Below are positions 48,595-58,500 of a stretch of DNA of 64,000 nucleotides, piece by piece. How positions within the stretch are numbered: position 1 is the stretch's first letter; each line of letters begins with the position of its first letter. A model generated the notes under the pieces. The model saw only the letters and a list, made by a program, of their open reading frames with translations. It was not told where the DNA came from and did no database searches. The translations under genes and the position numbers were made by a program. This stretch comes from CAYNZV01 sp965217095 (GTDB lineage: Bacteria > Latescibacterota > UBA2968 > UBA8231), in NCBI GenBank assembly GCA_965217095.1, contig OZ244235.1:1922001-1986000 (forward strand), given 5' to 3'.

Positions 48595-49652
48595 AGTTTT
48601 TCAAACTGGTCATGCCAGGCTTGGGGCTGTTGTTTCTGGGGTATCTGATCGGCAAGCTCGGACCGGACGAAATTCTGCGCAACTTCGCTCTAATGAAGTG
48701 GTCGTTTCCTCTCGTCCTACTGCTCGCGTGCTCGTGGCACATCACCAATACGTTGGCGTGGAGCTTCGCCTTCCCGCCAGGTGCGTTTCGTCCGCGCTTT
48801 CGGATGCTGATCATGGCCAAACTCGCCGGTGATGCGGTCAACCAGCTGACGCCGCTCGCCAACATCGGTGGCGAACCACTCAAGGCTTACCTGCTCAAAC
48901 ACGAGTCTCCGACCTCCCGGGGGCTTGCATCCGTAGTGATCAACAAGACCGCTCAGATAATGACCGGGCTTCTATTCACCACGGTTGGGCTCGGATTGGT
49001 AGTATTGCACAATCTTCAGGCGCCGTACGCAATTCCCCTTCCATTGCGTGTGGGCTTAGCCGCACTGCTAATGCTAGGCGTAGGACTTATGTGGCTATTC
49101 TTCATGAAACAGCAACACATGTTTTCGTCATTGCTCAACCTCCTTCGACGGATCGGAGTAAATACGCAACTTCTGGAAAGCAGAATGGCCAAAGCCGCCA
49201 ATATCGATGACAACATCAAGCGTTTCTACCGCGACTATAAAGGCCGTTTCTTCCTGGTTTTGTTGTTCCATGCCATGGGCTGGCTGCTTGGGGCCTGCGA
49301 GACGTTTGTCATCTTGAAGACCCTCCTTCCCAGCACCGGTTTTCAAGTCGCCTTTCTCATCACCGCTCTGACCGTTGTAATCAACAGCCTGTTCTTCTTT
49401 ATGCCGTCGAATATCGGCGTCCTGGAAGGTGGCCAGGTTTTCCTGTTCTTCACGCTCGGGCTCAGCCCGACGATGGGCCTTTCCCTCGGAATCGTGAAAC
49501 GTATGCGCAAGATATTTTGGATATCCATCGGCTGGCTTTTCCTGACGCGCATGAGCCGGGGTGTATTGGAGGCGAACATTCAGGAAAAAAGCCGCACCGC
49601 GGCGGCATTCGATTCTGAAACGGAACAGAGCAATCGCTTGAATTACCCCTGA
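48591..49652 (+). CDS. LPG-synthase-TM/UPF0104 family membrane protein (flippase-like)
   Basis: The 353-aa protein is an eight-helix membrane protein with the family's landmarks: GLLFLGYLIGKLG at the start, LTPLANIGGEPLKAYLL (conserved acidic residue), KRFYRDYKG and MPSNIGVLEGGQVF (the P-x-x-x-G-x-x-E motif). Members include the flippase half of lysyl-phosphatidylglycerol synthase and AglD-like proteins, so movement of a lipid or lipid-linked sugar across the inner membrane is a fair inference. It is translationally coupled to the CDP-alcohol transferase. Confidence 0.82.
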   Translation: MKFFKLVMPGLGLLFLGYLIGKLGPDEILRNFALMKWSFPLVLLLACSWHITNTLAWSFAFPPGAFRPRFRMLIMAKLAGDAVNQLTPLANIGGEPLKAYLLKHESPTSRGLASVVINKTAQIMTGLLFTTVGLGLVVLHNLQAPYAIPLPLRVGLAALLMLGVGLMWLFFMKQQHMFSSLLNLLRRIGVNTQLLESRMAKAANIDDNIKRFYRDYKGRFFLVLLFHAMGWLLGACETFVILKTLLPSTGFQVAFLITALTVVINSLFFFMPSNIGVLEGGQVFLFFTLGLSPTMGLSLGIVKRMRKIFWISIGWLFLTRMSRGVLEANIQEKSRTAAAFDSETEQSNRLNYP

Positions 49653-49654
49653 CG

Positions 49655-50995
49655 ATGCACAAAGTTGCCCTTGCTCTTTACTGTGCTTGCACAGGCGTGC
49701 TCTGTGCAAGCCCATCCTTATCCCAATCTTCCAGGTATGGCCTTTCGGAACTCATCGAAAGAGCGACGAGTCTCAATGCCGATATCGGGGAAGCGAAATG
49801 GCGACTCCGCAAGGCCCAAGCCCGGCAAAGGCAGGCAGCAGGAAGCCGGGTTTTGCCTCGGTTGCGGCTGTCCGGTGAATCCGGTCTCATACCGGAAGCA
49901 GAAGGTGACATCTTCAATCCGCCATCCGATACGACCGGTGTCAGGCCCCTTGGCGCTTTCATGCGAGCAGAACTCGAATTTGCCCAGCCGATCTATGCCT
50001 TCGGCAAATTTGGAAACCTGATGGAAGCAGTACGGGCGGGTGTAGCCGCGGAGGAAGCTGCGTTCGATGAGACCTCGATAGCCGTAGCTTTCGAAACCAA
50101 AGAGCTTTATTACGGCCTCTTGCTGGCGCTCGATTTGCGAGATCTCGTGGTCGGTCTGATCGAGCAGCTCGAGGAAAGACGGCTGGAGTTCGAGGACAAT
50201 CCAGACGTTACCCTGGCCAACGAGTACAAGCTGCGCCTAGCCCTCGTCGAGCTCAAACATCAGGCCGTCGAGGCTGGAGCCAACGCCGATCTTGCTCGCG
50301 CTGCCCTGGCGTGGAAGGTGAGTATTGCGGAGGCCGATTCGCTGCAGCTGGCGGCCGAGTGGCTTGAACCCGAGGTTCCTGTTGTGCCGCCATTGAATGA
50401 CCTGGTGTCGCACGCGTTGGCCACGCGCCCCGATTGGCGCAGATTGCAGGCCGGCATGAAAGCCAAGAGATCCCTGCGCAACGCCGCGCAAAGTGCCTAC
50501 TACCCCGAGATCTTTGTGGGGGGAGGTGTTCGTTATGCGGTCGCTCCGCATCGGACCGACCAGCACAGCCCTTTTGTCGTGGACAATTTCAACTACTTCA
50601 ATGGGGGCGTTTTCCTGGGGCTGCGGCAGTCTTTCGAATGGGCGATGTTGCGCGGTGAGTTGGATCAGGCGCGGGCGGAGTACCGCGAATTGGTAGAAAA
50701 GGAAAGAGGTGCGAGCCAAGGTGTCAGGGTCGACGTCAAACGTGCCTACTCCCAATACACGATCGCAGAGAACGGATTGGAAGTCGCCCGGGAGCGACGC
50801 AAGCTTACTCGGGAGTGGCTACGCCTCGCGAAGGAGGAACAAGAATTCGACCCCGGCCAGGTCAAGGAGCTGGTAACCGCGTACGAGGCATGGGCGCAGC
50901 AGGAACGGGACTACCTCGAGGCAATCTACGCCTTCAATATCAACCTTGCTAGACTTGAAAAGACGGTCGGCGGAACCAGGCTGAGCAAACAATGA
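49655..50995 (+). CDS. TolC-like outer-membrane channel
   Basis: The 446-aa protein has a signal peptide (VALALYCACTGVLCASPS) and two OEP repeats, each with long helices: LIERATSLNADIGEAKWRLR and LVSHALATRPDWRRLQAGMK, with beta segments ELEFAQPIYAFGKFGNLMEA and GVFLGLRQSFEWAMLRGELD. TolC-type trimers form a channel through the outer membrane and periplasm. It starts 3 bases after the flippase-like gene and overlaps the next by 4 bases, tying export to lipid synthesis. Confidence 0.85.
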   Translation: MHKVALALYCACTGVLCASPSLSQSSRYGLSELIERATSLNADIGEAKWRLRKAQARQRQAAGSRVLPRLRLSGESGLIPEAEGDIFNPPSDTTGVRPLGAFMRAELEFAQPIYAFGKFGNLMEAVRAGVAAEEAAFDETSIAVAFETKELYYGLLLALDLRDLVVGLIEQLEERRLEFEDNPDVTLANEYKLRLALVELKHQAVEAGANADLARAALAWKVSIAEADSLQLAAEWLEPEVPVVPPLNDLVSHALATRPDWRRLQAGMKAKRSLRNAAQSAYYPEIFVGGGVRYAVAPHRTDQHSPFVVDNFNYFNGGVFLGLRQSFEWAMLRGELDQARAEYRELVEKERGASQGVRVDVKRAYSQYTIAENGLEVARERRKLTREWLRLAKEEQEFDPGQVKELVTAYEAWAQQERDYLEAIYAFNINLARLEKTVGGTRLSKQ

Positions 50996-52335
50996 CTGCG
51001 GCGATTCCGAGCCTGACAATCATCCTCGCGCTGGCGGGTACGACGGAGATCCGGGGGCAGCAGCAGCTCGCAGCCGAAGGAGAGGACTTTCTCCTCCGGG
51101 AGGTCCGTTTGCTGAACAGTCACCTTGAAGCTCCAAAGGAGACTCTGCGCCAGGATTTGATCGCCATGGCTGATGGTCTGATCGATTATCACCACCTCAC
51201 CGATGCAAGTTTTGGCGGTTACTGCGAATCGAGTCTGAGCAGCTATCGCGACACTAAGGGAGAGGGGGGACTCGAGGCCCTGATCGGTAACTGCCTGAAA
51301 GACCTGTCGGCAGCGTATCGCAGCCGCCTCCTCGCTGATTTCACCCGCTTCGTTCGCTACAGTATGGGAGGCACGTTCCAGATACTAGAATACGACCTAC
51401 GTGGTGACTCGGGGCTCGTACGCGCCAACCTAAGGTCTTCCCACGGTGAATTCGAACTGGAGATCGCGCTCGGGCGCAGCGGTGACGAATGGAGAATTTC
51501 CGATCTGTCCATCGGCGCAACCCTGCTCAGCCGACATTATAAAAAACTCGGGCAGTCCGTAACGAAAGCGAACTATTCGCTTCCCGTTATGCTGGCCAAA
51601 CTGGAAAACCGAAACCACATCGTTTTGGAAGATTTTTCGTCCAGCTCGGTGGGCGAGCTGCCTTCAGGATGGGGATGGCGAGACCGGGATGACAACAAAC
51701 CTAAGCCATACAAAGTGCGTGCTTCCAAGGATCGTCATTTTCTGGCCGCAAAGGACTCAGGCGGATCGGTCATCCTGCTGAAATTCGTGCATTGGAACCC
51801 GCGTGAGTTTCCGATTTTGACCTGGTGCTGGAGAGTCAACGAATTGCCTCCGGGCGGGGATGAGCGTTACGACCACACCAACGACAGCGCGGCTGGTTTG
51901 TACGTCAACTTCTCCACGAACTGGATCGGATTACCTAAATACATCAAGTACGTCTGGAGCAGTACGTTGCCGGTCGGTACGGTAGACCGTCGAAAACGGA
52001 TCGCTCGCCCATGGTTCTTCGTAGTTGAAAGCGGGGGAAACAAGCTCGGCAAATGGATCTTCGAACAAACCGATCTTTCAAGGGACTATCAGCGGATCTA
52101 TTCCGAGCGGCCCGCCAAACGCACCATCGGCGTTGGTATTCTTACGGACGCCAACTCGACGCAGTCTGTGGCCCATGCGGACTACGCCGATTTCCGTGCC
52201 TGGACGCGCGAAGCCGATCTCAGCGGCACCATATTCAATCACTGCAAATGTGATTCTGGAGGGATGTCCAACTTGGAAGACCGCGATGAGCGCACCGACG
52301 TGTCCCTCGCGACAACGGAGAAACGGGCATGGTAG
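50992..52335 (+). CDS. MlaC-like domain fused to DUF3047
   Basis: The 447-aa secreted protein has an MlaC/Ttg2D-like lipid-binding domain (about residues 30-195, with YRSRLLADFTRFVRYSMGG and DEWRISDLSIGATLLSRHY) joined to a DUF3047 domain (about 205-425, with LPSGWGWRDRDDNK, FPILTWCWRVNELPPGGDE, NDSAAGLYVNF). MlaC proteins carry phospholipids across the periplasm. DUF3047 is unassigned but is a beta-sandwich-like secreted domain. I do not know this fusion from characterised systems. A cysteine-containing tail NHCKCDSGG is odd. It overlaps both neighbours. Confidence 0.78.
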   Translation: MTAAIPSLTIILALAGTTEIRGQQQLAAEGEDFLLREVRLLNSHLEAPKETLRQDLIAMADGLIDYHHLTDASFGGYCESSLSSYRDTKGEGGLEALIGNCLKDLSAAYRSRLLADFTRFVRYSMGGTFQILEYDLRGDSGLVRANLRSSHGEFELEIALGRSGDEWRISDLSIGATLLSRHYKKLGQSVTKANYSLPVMLAKLENRNHIVLEDFSSSSVGELPSGWGWRDRDDNKPKPYKVRASKDRHFLAAKDSGGSVILLKFVHWNPREFPILTWCWRVNELPPGGDERYDHTNDSAAGLYVNFSTNWIGLPKYIKYVWSSTLPVGTVDRRKRIARPWFFVVESGGNKLGKWIFEQTDLSRDYQRIYSERPAKRTIGVGILTDANSTQSVAHADYADFRAWTREADLSGTIFNHCKCDSGGMSNLEDRDERTDVSLATTEKRAW

Positions 52336-52958
52336 CCCCCATCTGGATCTCTTGCGCGCTGTGGATTTGTTACATGTCCCCCATCGAGACTCGGGCCGAG
52401 AGAGCCGTGGTGTCGGCAGCGGACTCACCTATGCAGGCCCTAAAAGAGCACGATCGGGCAGTGCAGGCTATTCTCGACAGCACCGGCGGAGACTCGCTGA
52501 GTTCGGCGGTGCGCCAAAGAATCAAGAATCACATCAATGCGACCTTCGATTTTAACGAGCTGAGCAAACTGTCGCTGGGCCCACATTGGGTGGAACGCAG
52601 CTCGACCGAACAGCGGCACTTCGTGTCCGTTTTCAGTGGGATTATTCAAGAGCAGAATTTTGAAAGTTTCCTGCGCTACTATCGCGAGAGCGAGATCTCC
52701 TATCAGGACGAACGAATTGACAGCACCTTCGCCACAGTAAACGCTCTGGTGCCGCTGAAAGCCGAGCACGTCGAAATCACCTACCATCTTCATCGCGTCA
52801 ACGGAGAATGGAGGGTTTACGACCTGCTGATCGATGGGTCCAGCACAGCGGCCGGACACCGTCGAAGACACATTCGTTACATTGTCAAGTACTCCTACGA
52901 ACGACTCGTCCAACAGCTGGAGGAACAGTTGGCAAGACTAACAGGCGGCAACAGCTGA
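52329..52958 (+). CDS. MlaC/Ttg2D-like phospholipid-binding protein
   Basis: The 209-aa exported protein has a hydrophobic N-terminus (IWISCALWICYM) and an MlaC-like alpha/beta domain: DFNELSKLSLGPHWVERS, EQRHFVSVFSGIIQ, ITYHLHRVNGEWRVYDLLID, ending in the helix YSYERLVQQLEEQL. Length and pattern fit standalone MlaC, which shuttles phospholipid between inner- and outer-membrane complexes. The ATG overlaps the MlaC-DUF3047 gene by 7 bases. The canonical partners MlaE/F/D are absent; the RND protein downstream is the likely partner. Confidence 0.85.
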   Translation: MVAPIWISCALWICYMSPIETRAERAVVSAADSPMQALKEHDRAVQAILDSTGGDSLSSAVRQRIKNHINATFDFNELSKLSLGPHWVERSSTEQRHFVSVFSGIIQEQNFESFLRYYRESEISYQDERIDSTFATVNALVPLKAEHVEITYHLHRVNGEWRVYDLLIDGSSTAAGHRRRHIRYIVKYSYERLVQQLEEQLARLTGGNS

Positions 52959-52966
52959 ATTTATCG

Positions 52967-55396
52967 ATGCGATTTAGTTATCAACGGCTGGTTCACTATA
53001 TATACCACCACTATCTGAGCATAATCGGGGTCGCAACCTTGCTGACCTTGGTGTCCGTCTATTTTGCCGGACAGCTCCGCGTCAAAAGCAACATCGCAAA
53101 TTTGCTGCCAGCCGACCACGTAAGCGTCAGCGAACTGACCAAAATACAGGAACGCGTCGGAGGCATAGGACCGCTGATGATCGTTATCACCGGGGACGAT
53201 ATCGACAAGTCGTTGGACTTCATGCTTGACCTCGCGGATTCGTTAGAGCACAACGCCTACGTCAGCTCCGTCAGCCGTGGCAAGGATACGCAGTTTTGGA
53301 GCAAGAATCGGCTGCTGTATATGGACATGGAGGACCTGCAGACCATTCACTCCAGGGTTGCAGATTTCATAGAGGAAGAAAAGGTCCGCCGCTCTCCCCT
53401 TTACTTTGCCTTCGAGGACGAAGAAGAGAACATGCTGGATTTTTCCGACCTGGAAGAGAAATACCAGGGAACGGGTACCTCGAAGCGGCAGGACGGCTAC
53501 TATCTAACGAAACAGGGCAACGGGGTCATTCTCAGACTCTACCCGAGCGGAATCATTACCGACGTCTCGTTTAGTCAGATGCTTTTCGATAGCCTCGACC
53601 GCACGATCGCCGCCATCGAACCCAAAAGCTATCACCCCAGCATCGAATACCACTACAAGGGAAGCTTCAAGAACAGCTCATATGAGTACGAGCTGGTCGT
53701 TGACGATCTGAAGTCGACCGCCATCTACGGATTGTTGGGAGTTCTGGTTCTCATATCGGTCTACTTTCGCCAGGTATTGGCTTCCCTCTTCATCGTCTTC
53801 CCGTTGCTGATGGGCGTCGCCTGGACCTTTGGACTCACCTACCTCGTCATCGAAAATCTGAATCTCGTGACGGTCGGATTGTTCGCCATACTGTTCGGCT
53901 TGGGCATCGACTTCGGGATTCACATCTTCGCCCGCTACCGTGAGGCACGGCGCCGCGGGATCGACATTGAAGAAGCGCTGAGCTTGACGGTCTGCCACAC
54001 AGGAAGCGCCCTTACCACAACGGCCATCACGACTTCTGGAGCTTTTTTCTCGCTGATGATAACTGAATTCAAAGGGTTTTCCGAATTCGGTTTTATCGTG
54101 GGCTGCGGAATACTCTTTTCTCTCGCAGCCATGTTGGTGGTCTGTCCCGCATTCATCATACTCGCCGAGCGTCTCAAAGTCATCCGATTGAGTCAGAGCA
54201 ACGTTCCTGCCCACCTGTTCAGGCGCGGCAAATATCCGTTCGCCCAGCTGACCGTGTTGTTGGCCGCGATCGCTGCCGGCTATTCGATATACCACGTGTC
54301 GAGCATCGAGTTCGAGTACGATTTTAGCAAACTGAAACCTGCCAAACCCGCGGAAGTGTCAGGCAGTCTGCCGGAATCGCTGAAAGAGACTCGGTCGCCG
54401 GCCATCGTGCTGACAGAAAGTTTTGAAGAAGCATCAGAGGTCGTTGCTACGGTGAAGAGAATCAAGACCATCAACGGCGATTCCTCGACCGTTAGCTCAG
54501 TGAAGAGCGTCTATTCAGCACTACCCGGACGCCAGCCGGAGAAACTCGATCTCATCGATCGGATAGAGACGCTAATCGACGAATCCCAGCGGTATCTAGA
54601 TCAAGCCCAGAAGGACAAGGTCGACTCCCTCAGGCCATACCTGGAAGTCACGCAGCTGGAGCTGCACGACCTCCCACCGGACATCACCAAACAGTTCTCA
54701 AGCAAAGATGGCGAACTGCTGGATATCGTCATGATCAACTCAGCCGTGCCACTGAAGGACGGCCGCCAGGCCATTCGTTTTGCCGAAGAGGTCAAAAAAA
54801 TCAACACCCCCTCGGGCAGGGTGTATCACGCATCGAGCGCCCACATAATCTTCGCTGAAATGCTGGAGATCATGCTCGATGACAGCGTCGTAGCGATTGT
54901 GCTCACCTTGTTCGTCGTTTCCTCCGTGTTGTTCATCGATCTGAGAAACGTAACCCAAGTCCTACTCGTCCTTACGCCGCTACTCACGGCCTTGGTGCTC
55001 ATTACCGGATTTATGTATCTGTTCGAGATAAAATTGAACCTGTACAACATGGTAGCCTTCCCAACCGTCATTGGAATGGGTATCGACAACGGGGTCCATG
55101 TGTTTCACAGGTACCGCGAGGAGGGAGCGGGTTCGCTACGGCTAGTCCTCCGAACCACGGGTGTGGCGTTGCTGGCCACATCCCTTACGACTATGGTCGG
55201 ATTCTCCGGTCTGATCCCCGCAAATCACCCGGCTCTGCCTTCGATTGGCATTCTCTCGCTTATCGGTCTGGGATGCTGTTTCATAACGGCCGTCACGCTA
55301 CTGCCTGCACTGTTGCAGCTGCGCGAGAACCGCAATCACCCACGCGATATTCCGAACCGACAAGACACTCCGGGCAAAAAAAAACCGGTTGAATGA
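52967..55396 (+). CDS. RND-family transporter, HpnN/MMPL-like
   Basis: The 809-aa protein starts at ATG 52967 with MRFSYQRLVHYIYHHYLS. It has 12 transmembrane helices with two large periplasmic loops. Paired RND motifs are FGLGIDFGIHIFARYREA and GMGIDNGVHVFHRYREE, each carrying the proton-relay Asp. Relatives include the hopanoid transporter HpnN and MMPL lipid exporters. Being last in an operon of lipid enzymes, TolC and MlaC proteins, it probably extracts or exports the lipid product. The final codons (GKKKPVE) lie in the tRNA terminator of the opposite strand. No plus-strand terminator is evident. Confidence 0.87.
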   Translation: MRFSYQRLVHYIYHHYLSIIGVATLLTLVSVYFAGQLRVKSNIANLLPADHVSVSELTKIQERVGGIGPLMIVITGDDIDKSLDFMLDLADSLEHNAYVSSVSRGKDTQFWSKNRLLYMDMEDLQTIHSRVADFIEEEKVRRSPLYFAFEDEEENMLDFSDLEEKYQGTGTSKRQDGYYLTKQGNGVILRLYPSGIITDVSFSQMLFDSLDRTIAAIEPKSYHPSIEYHYKGSFKNSSYEYELVVDDLKSTAIYGLLGVLVLISVYFRQVLASLFIVFPLLMGVAWTFGLTYLVIENLNLVTVGLFAILFGLGIDFGIHIFARYREARRRGIDIEEALSLTVCHTGSALTTTAITTSGAFFSLMITEFKGFSEFGFIVGCGILFSLAAMLVVCPAFIILAERLKVIRLSQSNVPAHLFRRGKYPFAQLTVLLAAIAAGYSIYHVSSIEFEYDFSKLKPAKPAEVSGSLPESLKETRSPAIVLTESFEEASEVVATVKRIKTINGDSSTVSSVKSVYSALPGRQPEKLDLIDRIETLIDESQRYLDQAQKDKVDSLRPYLEVTQLELHDLPPDITKQFSSKDGELLDIVMINSAVPLKDGRQAIRFAEEVKKINTPSGRVYHASSAHIIFAEMLEIMLDDSVVAIVLTLFVVSSVLFIDLRNVTQVLLVLTPLLTALVLITGFMYLFEIKLNLYNMVAFPTVIGMGIDNGVHVFHRYREEGAGSLRLVLRTTGVALLATSLTTMVGFSGLIPANHPALPSIGILSLIGLGCCFITAVTLLPALLQLRENRNHPRDIPNRQDTPGKKKPVE

Positions 55397-55405
55397 TTCA
55401 ACCGG
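55376..55405 (-). terminator. intrinsic terminator of the tRNA-Gly unit
   Basis: CCGGTTGAAT (55385-55394) pairs with ATTCAACCGG (55396-55405), followed on the minus strand by nine U (A-run 55376-55384). It lies 31 bases past the tRNA 3' end. On the plus strand this sequence also encodes the last residues of the RND protein. Confidence 0.85.
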
Positions 55406-55436
55406 GCTGCTCGCTCGCCTCTACACAATGTAATAG

Positions 55437-55512
55437 TGGAGCGGGAGACGGGACTCGAACCCGCGACAGCTTCGTTGGCAACGAAGGGCTCTACCAACTG
55501 AGCTACTCCCGC
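55437..55512 (-). tRNA. tRNA-Gly (anticodon GCC)
   Basis: A full cloverleaf of 76 bases: acceptor GCGGGAG/CTCCCGC, D-arm with AGCTCAGTTGG, anticodon stem CTTCG/CGAAG around TTGCCAA (anticodon GCC), T-arm GCGGGTTCGAGTCCCGT, discriminator U73 and an encoded CCA (55437-55439). It reads GGC/GGU glycine codons. It has its own promoter and terminator on the minus strand. Confidence 0.95.
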
Positions 55513-55538
55513 CCCGCATTTCCGAAAACAAGGCTGGG

Positions 55539-55567
55539 AATATACCCATGGCTGCGAACATCGTCAA
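55539..55567 (-). promoter_or_regulatory. promoter of tRNA-Gly, inside the start of the opposite-strand gene
   Basis: On the minus strand TTGACG (complement of 55562-55567) and TATATT (complement of 55539-55544) are exactly 17 bases apart, with the predicted start about 20 bases before the tRNA 5' end. The plus-strand ATG at 55548 lies in its spacer. Confidence 0.75.
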
Positions 55568-58500
55568 GCTAATCCCCTCTTACACAGCAGCATTGTCGTT
55601 GTTGTTCATCGGCTGTTCCGACGTTGGTCCCACCCAGGCTCAACGCGATGCCCGGTGGCACAACAATCAAGGTGTGGTTCAGATGGACCAACACCAATAC
55701 GCCCGAGCCGCGGAGGAATTCAAAACGGCAGTTACGTTGGACGAGGAATATGCGATCGGCCTGGCGAATCTCGGTATCGCTTACTTCAGTTTGGGGAAAT
55801 ACGACAGCGCCGCGGTTTCGATCGAGCGGGCATTGATGTCTGATCCCGCAAACCGGCACGCCCGCTACACATTGGGATTGATCTACAGTGCCCAGGGAAC
55901 GAAATACGAGTCTGCTTTGTCAGCTTTTGAGCAGGTCGCCGCCGCAGACACGCAGGACCCTTTGGTCTTTTACTATCGCGGCCAGGTCAAAGCAAAAATG
56001 GGACGATCCGAGAGCGCGATTGAGGACTTCAAGGCATCCATCCACCTGGATTCGTTGAATGTGTCTGCCTTCTATGCGCTGGCGAATCAGTACCGCAGAA
56101 TCGGAAAAAAGGAGCACTGGCTGGAGACCTTGAACCGATTCAACCAGCTGAGCCAGAGCGGGCACGGCGGAGTGAGCTCTTCTTACCAAGGCCAGGGTAA
56201 ATACGCGGAGGTGGTTGCGGATGCCAGCCTTGCCAGGCCCGATGAAGATGACAGCGGCGGCCCCTTCCGATTCACGAAAGCAACTGTTTCGGAGGCGGGT
56301 CGGTTTGTGAGCATCGGAGATGTCGATCAGGACGGCGATCCCGATCTCTTGGTCGGTGACGGGAGACTCCTGTTGTTGGAGAACCACGCTGGAGAGTTGT
56401 CCGTCGGGGCCGATCTGGGAGACTCCGCATGGACCGCCCATGGTTCCGCTATCGGTGATCTGGACAACGATGGCCGGCAGGATCTCGTCCTTTCGGGGCG
56501 TGGCTACCGGCTGATGCGTCAAGAAGCCGATGGTTCCTGGAAGCTTTACCAGGACATCCCGGGAGAGAACGACGAAGGAGTTTTGGCCGATCCAGATCAC
56601 GACGGTGACCTGGATCTTCTCGCTCTGCGATCTCACGGGTTGCGCTACTTCTACAACGATGGGTCAGGTACCCTTGTCTCCGAGCCGGACTCTAGCGGGC
56701 TATTCGCGGATGGAACCATTGACAAGGTCGAATGCTCCGACCTAGACAATGATCGCGACCTGGACTGCATCGCACTATCGTCGGGTCGCCTCACCCACTT
56801 TTCGAACAGTCGAGATGGCACGTTCTCCAAATTTCATCTCGAGCTCCGACCTGAACACTCCGCGGTCGTGGATTTCGTCATCGAAGACTTTACCCAGGAT
56901 GGCTCCATGGACCTGGCAGTGCTGCTGCCGCTCAGTGAGATTGGCCTGTATGAGAACGCCGCAGGAAACGCCTTCGAATTGATTGGAAGCGCTAGAGCAG
57001 CAGATAATTCGAAGCGGACCGTTGCTGCGGCAGATCTGGACAACGATGGCGACCTGGATCTCGTCGCCGCTGGCGCGGGGGGAATTCATACAGCCGCGCT
57101 ATATAGAAATCGATTTGATCCGCACACTGACGCCATATTCGACAAACCGGCAGACCGCGTTATAGCAGCTGACTTCAACCTGGACGGAGCTGTCGATCTC
57201 TGGGCAGACGGAGTGATGCTGCGAAACGAGTTGGTTGCCCAAAATTGGCTCTCGGTTTCGCTCGAGGGTTTGAACAGCAACCGGGATGGCGTGGGCGCCA
57301 AGATTGAGGTCAAATCGACGAACCGGCTGCAAAAACGGGAGGTCAAGGGTAGTGGCGATAGCTACGTCGTGGCGAATTTCGGGCTTGCCGGTGCCGATTC
57401 CGTCGAGTTCGTCCGGGTTCTCTGGCCCAGTGGAGTGCGGCAAACGGAACCGGCCATGGCAGCCAACCGAACCTTGCAGCTGACGGAACTCAACCGCAAG
57501 GGAACCTCATGCCCCATCGTCTACGCGTGGGATGGTGACCGCTTCAGATTCGTTTCGGACATCATGGGAGGAGCCATCATTGGCTATCTCTTGGGACCTG
57601 GCGAATACAACCAGCCCGATACCGACGAGTATCTCCCCCTTGGCGAGATCGCCACGAAGGATGGCAACTACATCATTCAATTGGCGAATCAGCTTGAGGA
57701 GATCATCTATGCCGACGCTATCCACCTCATTGCCGTGGATCATCGAGCGGGCACGACGGTTTTCCCCAACGAGAGATTGCTGTCGGTACCGCCCTATCCC
57801 GAATTCGAGATCTTCGCACTAAAGGGATTGCGTCCTCCTGTGCGGGCTGAAGATCATCTCGGGAGCGACGTCCTCTCAAAGATTCTCGCAGTCGACGACG
57901 ATTGGATAGAAAGCTTCGAAACCACCGGGGTCCATGGCTATGTGAGCGATCACCGAGTGACCCTGGACCTGGGAGATTTGAGCGACGTAACCAATCCGGT
58001 ACTGGTGGCGCATGGATGGGTGGACTACGCCCATTCTACCTCTAACTGGGCGGCAGCTCAACGGGGATTGGCTCTCTATCCGCCCACCCTCGAGGTGATC
58101 GACGAAACCGGAAAATGGGCGCAGGTAACAGCTGATATGGGGGTTCCGGCTGGATTGCCCAAACACATGGTCTTCGATCTGACAGACCTTTTTCCAAGCG
58201 ACGACTACAGGATTCGAGTGGCGACCAACGCCGCCGTGTACTGGGACCAGTTTCTCATAGGTTCGGCTGTGGAGGAGGTCGCTGCCATCCACCGGCTCGC
58301 GCCCACCGGCGGCGACTTGCATTGGCGCGGTTATCCAGAGCACACCTCGATCAACGGAACATTCGCCTTCACCTATGAGTACGGGAACCTGAAGCAGACA
58401 GCGCCATGGGGGAGCCACTCCGGGAGCTATACGCGCTTCGGAGACGTCACGCCGCTCATTGCGGAGGTGGACGATCGTTTCGCTATTCTATTCCACGGTG

